Assembly (NCBI GenBank): GCA_020059785.1
Contig: JAGVBL010000265.1
Span: 1-6,863 of the forward strand
Direction: 5' to 3'
DNA length: 6,863 nt
DNA from: Ignavibacteriales bacterium
GTDB taxonomy: Bacteria; Bacteroidota; Ignavibacteria; Ignavibacteriales; Melioribacteraceae
Below the pieces are notes generated by a model that saw nothing but the letters and a program-made list of their open reading frames with translations, was not told the DNA's origin and ran no database searches. Below are positions 1 to 5,545 of the stretch, piece by piece; the stretch's first letter is position 1, and the number at the start of each line of letters is the position of its first letter. The translations under genes and the position numbers were made by a program.

Positions 1-947
1 CAAGAAATCTTCGTTATTATTATTTGGAATCGTTAAGCAGGAAAATGAATTGTGATAAGATTGTAACGGCACACAATCAGAGCGATAATACAGAAACGGT
101 TCTCTTAAATCTTATTAGCGGAACCGGTTTAAATGGAATTGCCGGAATTCCTATTGTTAGGAATAATATTATCAGACCATTGTTAAGTCTTTCCAAAAAA
201 GAAATTGTTGATTACCTAAAAAATAGTAAGATTCCTTTCCGGATTGATTCTTCGAATCTTAAATCGGATTATAGAAGAAACTTTTTACGTAATGAGATAA
301 TACCGCAACTTAAAAAAAATATCAATCCATCTATTGATCAGTCGGTTTTCCGTTCAGCTAAGATACTGGAAAGCACTCTACCAGAAATAAGAAAACAGAT
401 TGAAAAGAAGTCAAACCGATATTTCGATTATAAAAATGACAGACTTACTATTGATAAAAAACTTTTTGAAGATTTTGAAGAAGGAATTGCCGGTGATGCG
501 CTAATAAAAGCGGTAAGAAATAATTTTAGCATTGACTTAGGATACAATGATTATAAAAAATTATACCGTCTCGCTCTTCAACATAAAGGTAAGACCGTTC
601 AGCTTGGTGCTGGATTGGAAGCTGTTAAAGAAACCGGTTTTATTTTATTGAAAAAAGAGACTGTTCAAAAAAGAAAATCAACAGTAGAGTTTCTTCCTGA
701 TTTTGAAACGGAACTCTTTGGTAAAACAGTTGGTATTGAAAAATGCAGACGAACAGATATAACAATAAATAATAAAAGGGATGTAGAATTTGTAAATGCA
801 GATAAGTTGCAAGGTATGTTTATATTACGTAAGTGGAAAAATGGCGACAGGTTTATTCCTCTTGGAATGAATAATTTCAAAAAGGTTTCCGACTTTTTAA
901 CAGATTCAAAAGTAAGCTCGGTCGATAAAAAAATCAGCTTGTTTTAA
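1..947 (+). CDS. tilS: tRNA(Ile)-lysidine synthase TilS, 5' end outside window, C-terminus frameshifted
   Basis: TilS ATP-dependently attaches lysine to C34 of the CAU-anticodon tRNA-Ile in the cytoplasm, so that it reads AUA. The reading frame is open to the left edge (first full codon at 3) and gives RNLRYYYLES, normal TilS sequence, so the TTG at 24 is not a real start and the P-loop (SGGxDS) lies upstream. Seen: an AHNQSDNTET stretch (69-98) matching the family AHHxDDQxET motif, followed by a GTGLNGIAGIP segment; RPLLSLSKKEI; RRNFLRN (273-293); and the C-terminal domain motif RKWKNGDRFIPLGM (828-869). In the family motif's DD pair the first Asp is Ser here. The frame then ends abruptly (KKISLF, stop 945-947), while the rest of the C-terminal domain continues in the -1 frame (separate entry). 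It is first in a tilS-hpt-ftsH order, which supports the identity. Identity is near certain; whether the gene is intact is not. Confidence 0.93.
   Translation, partial: RNLRYYYLESLSRKMNCDKIVTAHNQSDNTETVLLNLISGTGLNGIAGIPIVRNNIIRPLLSLSKKEIVDYLKNSKIPFRIDSSNLKSDYRRNFLRNEIIPQLKKNINPSIDQSVFRSAKILESTLPEIRKQIEKKSNRYFDYKNDRLTIDKKLFEDFEEGIAGDALIKAVRNNFSIDLGYNDYKKLYRLALQHKGKTVQLGAGLEAVKETGFILLKKETVQKRKSTVEFLPDFETELFGKTVGIEKCRRTDITINNKRDVEFVNADKLQGMFILRKWKNGDRFIPLGMNNFKKVSDFLTDSKVSSVDKKISLF
927..933 (+). other. A7 homopolymer, presumed point of the tilS frameshift
   Basis: Seven consecutive A's follow GAT and precede TCAG. The zero frame reads GAT AAA AAA ATC; the family-like continuation needs AAA AAT CAG, reached by one extra A (or two fewer). 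A seven-A run is a plausible site of sequencing miscount, replication slippage or RNA polymerase slippage. The register is wrong for a canonical A-AAA-AAG type ribosomal -1 heptamer, since the base before the two Lys codons is T. No strong hairpin is visible just downstream. Confidence 0.7.
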
Positions 948-1072
948 TTAACGGGAACAATATTGTCTGGATTGTAGGTTTAAGAATCGACGATCGTTTT
1001 AAAATTAATTCACAAACAAAAAAGATTTATAAACTATGGGTACAATCAAAACGTCAGATAAAGACGAAATAA
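929..1072 (+). pseudogene. tilS: Out-of-frame C-terminal end of TilS
   Basis: Read in the -1 frame relative to the upstream tilS frame, this stretch encodes KNQLVLINGNNIVWIVG followed by LRIDDRFKINSQTKKIYKL, then a short tail to a TAA at 1070-1072. This is the expected end of the TilS C-terminal domain (family pattern: hydrophobic LxLxN, IVWVVG, RIDxRFK). It joins seamlessly to the upstream frame if the A7 run at 927-933 gains one A: codons GAT AAA AAA AAT CAG. It has no start of its own, because an in-frame stop lies at 926-928, so it is a displaced part of tilS and not a separate gene. If the frame is restored, tilS overlaps hpt by 37 bases. Whether the shift is an artefact, a real mutation or slippage cannot be decided here. 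Confidence 0.85.
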
Positions 1073-1599
1073 TCATTGGAACGGAAAAATTTGTCCCGAT
1101 GTTATCAGAAGTAGAAATCCAAAAAAGGATTGCCGAACTGGGCAAAGAAATTTCTGAAGAATATAAAACCAAACTCCCAATTTTTATTGGAATTCTTAAC
1201 GGTTCTTTCATGTTTATGTCCGATCTGATGAAAAATGTAAATATCAATTGCGAAATAGACTTTTTTAAGCTCTCCAGTTACGGTGATGAAAAAATATCAT
1301 CGGGTAAAGTTAAGCTTGTAAAAGATTTGAATGCGGATATTACAGACCGGCATCTGATAATTGTTGAGGATATTGTCGACTCCGGTTTATCAATAAAATA
1401 CGTTGAAGAAATGATTCAGTCTCATAATCCGGCAAGTATGAAGGTTGTAACACTTTTATTGAAACCGGAGAGTTTAAAATATGAGGTCAAAATTGATTAT
1501 ATTGGCTTTAAAATTCCGAATAAATTTGTAATCGGGTACGGTTTAGATTATGCACAAAAGTACCGTAATCTAAGCTCAATCTATGTATTAAGCGAATAA
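1036..1599 (+). CDS. hpt: Hypoxanthine (guanine) phosphoribosyltransferase
   Basis: Purine salvage enzyme of the cytoplasm: it transfers the phosphoribosyl group from PRPP to hypoxanthine, usually also guanine, giving IMP or GMP. The 187 residues match the family length. Seen: LPIFIGILNGSFMFMSDL (47-64), the base/PPi loop region; the flexible-loop motif SSYGDEKISSGKV (80-92); the PRPP-binding signature LIIVEDIVDSGLS (107-119, acidic pair E111/D112 and D115); and the C-terminal base-binding part GFKIPNKFVIGYGLDYAQKYRNL (about 157-179). The ATG at 1036 gives the usual short N-terminal lead before the SExEIQKRI helix. The next Met (codon at 1099, residue 22) would also leave the core intact, but it has no better ribosome site. 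Only A-rich sequence precedes 1036, with no clear Shine-Dalgarno. It sits between tilS and ftsH, 18 bases before the ftsH start, as in many bacteria. Xanthine preference cannot be read from sequence. Confidence 0.96.
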   Translation: MGTIKTSDKDEIIIGTEKFVPMLSEVEIQKRIAELGKEISEEYKTKLPIFIGILNGSFMFMSDLMKNVNINCEIDFFKLSSYGDEKISSGKVKLVKDLNADITDRHLIIVEDIVDSGLSIKYVEEMIQSHNPASMKVVTLLLKPESLKYEVKIDYIGFKIPNKFVIGYGLDYAQKYRNLSSIYVLSE

Positions 1600-1600
1600 T

Positions 1601-1604
1601 GGAG
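1601..1604 (+). promoter_or_regulatory. Possible ribosome binding site for ftsH
   Basis: GGAG lies directly after the hpt stop, 13 bases before the ATG at 1618. The spacing is long; a second purine patch, GAGAAAAA, begins at 1611. It favours the 1618 start over the in-frame ATG at 1645, but only mildly, because several other genes in the window have no such motif. Confidence 0.4.
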
Positions 1605-1617
1605 AATTACGAGAAAA

Positions 1618-3720
1618 ATGTTAAATAGATTTGAAAAATTATTTATGGCAGATTCAGAAAAACCGAATCAGAGAAATCAGAAGAAACCGTTAGGAGGAGG
1701 ACCTCAAAAACCAGATGGCGATTTTGATTGGTCTAAAATAATTCGAACTGTTTTTAGCTGGGGCGCTGTTATTATTGCTGCTGTAATTATTATGCAGTTT
1801 ATGCGGTCTGGAACAACAGGTGCTGTTGAGGTTACTTACGATGTTTATGAAAAATTCCTCGAAGCTCAAAAAATTCACGAAGTAAAAGTTGTTAAATCTG
1901 ATATCAATGACTACCGCCTCGAAGGTAAATTGAATGAAAAACAAATGGTATCTATTAAAGGTACCGATGTTTCTGTTAAGGAATTCATCGTTACATTCGA
2001 TCAATCGATTATTGAAGAAAATATAAAAGTCTGGAAAGAAAAAGGAATTAAGTACACATTCATTAAAGAATCTAACGAGTGGATGACCGTATTAATCGGA
2101 TTTCTACCTTGGATTATTTTATTTGCAGTATGGATGTTTATTTTCAGGAGAATGCAAGGCGGTGCCGGCGGAACACGTGGAATTTTTAACTTTGGAAAGA
2201 GCAAAGCAAAACTGATTTCGGAATCAGCTATAAAAGTTACCTTTAAGGACGTGGCGGGAGCCGATGAAGCTAAACTTGAACTCGAAGAGATTATTGAATT
2301 CTTAAAAGAACCAAGCAAATTTCAAAAACTTGGCGGCAAAATTCCGCGTGGTGTTTTACTATTAGGACCTCCGGGAACCGGAAAAACTTTATTAGCAAGA
2401 GCAGTTGCCGGCGAAGCCGGGGTTCCATTCTTCTCAATTTCTGGTGCCGATTTTGTTGAGATGTTTGTTGGTGTTGGAGCCAGCCGTGTTCGTGACCTAT
2501 TTGAACAGGGTAAAAGAAACGCTCCCTGTATTGTATTCATTGATGAAATTGATGCTGTTGGTAGGCACAGAGGCGCCGGGTTAGGCGGCGGACATGATGA
2601 ACGTGAACAAACATTAAATCAGTTGCTTGTTGAAATGGATGGATTCGAACAGAACAGCGGTGTTATAATTATTGCAGCTACTAACCGTCCTGATGTACTC
2701 GATCCCGCATTATTAAGACCCGGTAGATTCGATAGACAGGTTGTTGTTGATAGACCTGATGTAAAAGGTAGAGAAGGAATTCTAAAAGTTCATACAAGAA
2801 AAATTCCTTTAGATATTGACGTGGACTTAGCTGTACTTGCTAAAGGTACACCTGGATTAGCCGGTGCTGAAATTGCAAATCTTGTTAATGAAGCTGCTTT
2901 ACTTGCCGCACGTAAGAATAAAAAGAAAGTTTCGATGGAGGATTTTGAAGAAGCAAAAGATAAAGTAATGATGGGAATGGAACGGAAGAGCATGATCATT
3001 TCCGAAGAAGAGAAAAAGATTACAGCTTATCATGAAATTGGACATGTATTGGTAGCAAAAATGCTTCCTGAAGCTGATCCAGTTCATAAAGTAACAATCA
3101 TTCCTCGTGGAAGAGCACTTGGTGTTACTACTTATCTTCCGGTCGATGAAAAACATACATACTCAAAAAACTATCTTGAAGCGATGATTACATATGCATT
3201 GGGCGGTCGTGCAGCAGAAAAAATTGTATTTAACCGTTTTACTACCGGTGCCGGTAATGATATTGAAAAGGCAACTAATATTGCACGTAAAATGGTTTGC
3301 GAATGGGGAATGAGCGAGAAGCTTGGTCCTATTGCATATGGTGCAAAGGAAGAAGAAATATTCTTAGGTCGTGAAATTACCAAACATAAAGATTTTAGCG
3401 AACAAACAGCACAGGAAATCGATTCTGAATTGAAGAAAATAATTATTGAAGGAATGACACGTGCTGAAAAAATTCTTTCTGAAAACGTTGATTTACTTCA
3501 TAAACTTTCTAAAGAATTATTAGAACGTGAAATTCTTGATTCGGATGAAATTGAAAAAATTATAAGAGGTGAAGAACTCCCGCCTGTTAAAAAGAATGGA
3601 GCTAATGAAGTAAAAGAAAGTAATGGTCACGAACTTCCGGAACATGTAAAATCATTATTGGAAGAGAAAAAGAAACGGGGGTCTGATAAGCCGGCTGAAA
3701 AGACTGATGGTAGCAACTGA
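1618..3720 (+). CDS. ftsH: ATP-dependent zinc metalloprotease FtsH
   Basis: Membrane-anchored hexameric AAA+ protease that extracts and degrades membrane proteins and some unstable cytosolic proteins. The 700 residues show the full family layout: a basic cytoplasmic lead (1-40); membrane segment about 43-62; an extracytoplasmic domain about 64-153; membrane segment about 156-176; a Gly-rich linker; then the AAA domain with Walker A GPPGTGKT (250-257), pore loop FVGVG (283-287), Walker B IVFIDE (305-310) and the second region of homology NRPDVLDPALLRPGRFDR (356-373, Arg fingers R367/R370). The M41 peptidase domain has zinc ligands in HEIGH (472-476) and a third ligand at D548 in TTGAGNDIE. The usual motif is HEAGH, and Ile for Ala is mild. 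A charged tail (about 655-700) follows the last helix. An alternative start is Met10 (1645), which would give a shorter lead beginning MADSEK. It follows hpt by 18 bases, so is probably in the same operon. Confidence 0.98.
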   Translation: MLNRFEKLFMADSEKPNQRNQKKPLGGGPQKPDGDFDWSKIIRTVFSWGAVIIAAVIIMQFMRSGTTGAVEVTYDVYEKFLEAQKIHEVKVVKSDINDYRLEGKLNEKQMVSIKGTDVSVKEFIVTFDQSIIEENIKVWKEKGIKYTFIKESNEWMTVLIGFLPWIILFAVWMFIFRRMQGGAGGTRGIFNFGKSKAKLISESAIKVTFKDVAGADEAKLELEEIIEFLKEPSKFQKLGGKIPRGVLLLGPPGTGKTLLARAVAGEAGVPFFSISGADFVEMFVGVGASRVRDLFEQGKRNAPCIVFIDEIDAVGRHRGAGLGGGHDEREQTLNQLLVEMDGFEQNSGVIIIAATNRPDVLDPALLRPGRFDRQVVVDRPDVKGREGILKVHTRKIPLDIDVDLAVLAKGTPGLAGAEIANLVNEAALLAARKNKKKVSMEDFEEAKDKVMMGMERKSMIISEEEKKITAYHEIGHVLVAKMLPEADPVHKVTIIPRGRALGVTTYLPVDEKHTYSKNYLEAMITYALGGRAAEKIVFNRFTTGAGNDIEKATNIARKMVCEWGMSEKLGPIAYGAKEEEIFLGREITKHKDFSEQTAQEIDSELKKIIIEGMTRAEKILSENVDLLHKLSKELLEREILDSDEIEKIIRGEELPPVKKNGANEVKESNGHELPEHVKSLLEEKKKRGSDKPAEKTDGSN

Positions 3721-4375
3721 TAGAGCGACTATAGATTATCAAAGCGAAGTTTTAAGAAAGGCAATTCACCTTTGTTCCCTTTCTATTCCGGTTATCTATT
3801 ACTTTATTACACGTGAACTGGCTCTTACTATTCTAATCCCTTTAACCATCTTATCTTTAATTCTGGATCTTGGTCGGTATTACTTTAAACCATTCAGCGA
3901 TTTTTTTTATAAATTTTTTGGTTTTCTACTCCGGCGTCACGAAAAGGATGAAAAAAGGAAAAGTTTGAATGGTGCAACTTACGTTTTAATTTCTGCAGTA
4001 ATTGTAGTTTCTTTTTTCCCTAAAGTATTTGCCGTAACTGGATTTGCAGTTTTAATTATTGGTGATATTGCTGCTGCATTAATCGGTAGAAAATTCGGAC
4101 AGACGCAATTTTTATTAAAAAGTCTGGAAGGAACAATCGCATTTTTTGTTTTTTCCTGTATAGTTATTTTATTCACACCTAAAATTGAAGGAAATATTAC
4201 TGAGTTTATAATCGGTTTTATTGCAGTTGGAGTTGGCGCCATTGCAGAAAATATTTCAACAGGATGGGCAGATGATAATTTAACAATTCCCGTTTCCATT
4301 GGGGTTACAATGTGGATTCTTTACTCCGTTCTTCTACCCAATTTAGCGCTTACTCTTCCTAATGTTCCAAATTAA
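3707..4375 (+). CDS. CTP-dependent polyprenol/diacylglycerol kinase family membrane protein (SEC59/COG0170-like)
   Basis: Integral membrane lipid kinase of the dolichol/phytol kinase superfamily, which phosphorylates a lipid alcohol using CTP; such proteins are often auto-named phosphatidate cytidylyltransferase. The 222 residues show an N-terminal EVLRKAIHL motif (14-22), about six hydrophobic segments, and the family core: IGDIAAALIGRKFG (118-131), KSLEGT (138-143) and ENISTGWADDNLTIP (181-195), with acidic D120, E141, D189/D190 and N191 as probable nucleotide/metal contacts. A basic loop RRHEKDEKRK (76-85) precedes the core. The ATG lies inside the last codons of ftsH, overlapping them by 14 bases in another frame, which suggests translational coupling. 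No later Met would preserve the conserved N-terminus. The substrate (undecaprenol or other polyprenol, diacylglycerol, phytol) cannot be decided from sequence. Confidence is high for the superfamily and low for the substrate. Confidence 0.85.
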   Translation: MVATDRATIDYQSEVLRKAIHLCSLSIPVIYYFITRELALTILIPLTILSLILDLGRYYFKPFSDFFYKFFGFLLRRHEKDEKRKSLNGATYVLISAVIVVSFFPKVFAVTGFAVLIIGDIAAALIGRKFGQTQFLLKSLEGTIAFFVFSCIVILFTPKIEGNITEFIIGFIAVGVGAIAENISTGWADDNLTIPVSIGVTMWILYSVLLPNLALTLPNVPN

Positions 4376-4426
4376 ATGAAACAAATAAAAAACTGAATTA
4401 GTATAAGCAGAAAAATTGAAAAAACT
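4376..4426 (+). other. Short intergenic gap, no clear signal
   Basis: The 51 bases between the lipid kinase and the lipoprotein are very A-rich. I see no inverted repeat that could be a terminator, no Shine-Dalgarno, and no convincing -35/-10 pair (TATAAG at 4402-4407 has no partner at the right distance). Read-through from the upstream genes is the simplest expectation. Confidence 0.4.
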
Positions 4427-5545
4427 ATGAAAAAACAAGAAACAATTTTCTTATCTAATAACCATATAAAGTTTTTTATTATACTCCTCATTTCAATTGC
4501 AGCCTTTATCTCGTGCGGGGAAGCTCAAAAACCGGCGGTCGGTCAGGAAGACGAAATAATTGTTTTTGCTGATTCAACCGAGTTTTATAATCTGGAAAAT
4601 TCACTATTGACTGTTTTTGGGAAGATAATTTACACTCCACAACCCGAAAATTTATTCGTATTGACGCGAAAAGATATTTCGGAACTTGAAAAATACCGTA
4701 CAAGAAAAAATATTATAATGATAGCTCCACTAAATTCTGGTTCCGATGTAAGTAAATATATTAATGGAATGCTAAGCGGTGATGTTAAAAATCTAATTAA
4801 TTCCGATTCAATAACAGTAATAAATAAATATGATCTTTGGGCCAGGAATCAATTATTGATGATTATAACCGCACCAACAATAGAAAAACTAAATCAGAAA
4901 ATTTTAAGTGAACATGAAAATCTTCTGCATTATTTCCAGAAAATTTCCGATGAAAGATTATTCCAGAGTCTTTACAACGAAAAATTTGAAAGAAAAGATA
5001 TTGAGGCCAAATTTTTAAAAGAATACGGCTGGATGATTTATGTCCAATCGGATTTTTACCTGGCGTTGGAAAAACCTGAAGATAATTTCGTGTGGTTAAG
5101 GCGTTCACCCGGAACAGATATGGAGAGATGGATTTTCGTTCACTGGATCGATAATGCATCACCGACAATGCTTAACCGTGATTCTATCTATACCATAAGA
5201 AATAAGGTTACATCAAGATACTACAGGTCTTCAGATGATGCGAGCCATGTTGAAATTTCTGATGATTACAAAACAACTCTTGAAGTTAATTTCCTCGGGC
5301 GGTACTCACTTATGACTCAAGGTCTGTGGCGAATGAATGATGGTTCGATGGGAGGACCCTTTATTAATTACACTTTTTACGATCAGCCGACAAAGAGAAT
5401 CTATATGCTTGATGGTTCAATTTATGCACCAAAGTATTATAAGAAAAAACTTATTCAACAGGTTGATGTTATTTTACAATCATTCCTTACCGAAAGGGAA
5501 GTTAAGAAGGAAGTTAAAGAAGACTTAATGAAGCAGCTGAAGTAA
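4427..5545 (+). CDS. DUF4837 family lipoprotein, function unknown
   Basis: Predicted exported lipoprotein of unknown function, typical of Bacteroidota and relatives. The N-terminus has a Lys/polar lead, a hydrophobic stretch (about 16-28) and a lipobox-like FISC with the acylatable Cys at 30; Phe at position -3 is slightly unusual. The mature part starts with a polar linker, then IIVFADSTEFY (44-54), the place where DUF4837 proteins carry a conserved ADS segment. Further family-like blocks are FVWLRRSPGTDMERWIFVHW (221-240) and GLWRMNDGSMGGPF (299-312), followed by a strand-rich end and a charged helix (REVKKEVKEDLMKQLK). The 372 residues fit the family. No catalytic motif is visible. The start at 4427 is fixed by the signal peptide; only A-rich sequence precedes it. 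Its neighbours do not reveal a function; it may be cotranscribed with ftsH and the lipid kinase and act in the cell envelope. Confidence 0.82.
   Translation: MKKQETIFLSNNHIKFFIILLISIAAFISCGEAQKPAVGQEDEIIVFADSTEFYNLENSLLTVFGKIIYTPQPENLFVLTRKDISELEKYRTRKNIIMIAPLNSGSDVSKYINGMLSGDVKNLINSDSITVINKYDLWARNQLLMIITAPTIEKLNQKILSEHENLLHYFQKISDERLFQSLYNEKFERKDIEAKFLKEYGWMIYVQSDFYLALEKPEDNFVWLRRSPGTDMERWIFVHWIDNASPTMLNRDSIYTIRNKVTSRYYRSSDDASHVEISDDYKTTLEVNFLGRYSLMTQGLWRMNDGSMGGPFINYTFYDQPTKRIYMLDGSIYAPKYYKKKLIQQVDVILQSFLTEREVKKEVKEDLMKQLK

Noticed and set aside
957..966. Perfect 10-base palindrome ACAATATTGT between the tilS stop and hpt, possible operator
   Set aside because: It lies within the out-of-frame TilS C-terminal coding stretch, is short and AT-rich, and has no second copy or promoter nearby; chance is enough.
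929..990. Programmed -1 ribosomal frameshifting in tilS
   Set aside because: The A-run is not in the register of a standard slippery heptamer and no stimulatory hairpin or upstream Shine-Dalgarno-like element is evident. Slippage by RNA polymerase or a sequencing indel fits better, so the programmed version is not claimed.
1690..3383. Several antisense open frames of 69-105 codons opposite ftsH (for example 1690-2004, 2001-2318, 2899-3156)
   Set aside because: They lie entirely opposite a strongly conserved gene, have Ser/Phe/Ile-rich compositions expected of a reverse-complement shadow, and match no family I recognise.
3901..3908. Run of eight T's, possible terminator tail or second slippage site
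   Set aside because: No hairpin precedes it and the lipid kinase frame continues intact through it (DFFYKFFG).
3979..4299. 106-codon antisense open frame opposite the lipid kinase
   Set aside because: Fully covered by a gene with clear family motifs; no ribosome site or recognisable domain.
5497..5517. Direct repeat GGAAGTTAA twice, 12 bases apart
   Set aside because: Explained by the repeated Glu-Val-Lys-Lys type codons of the charged C-terminal helix of the lipoprotein.
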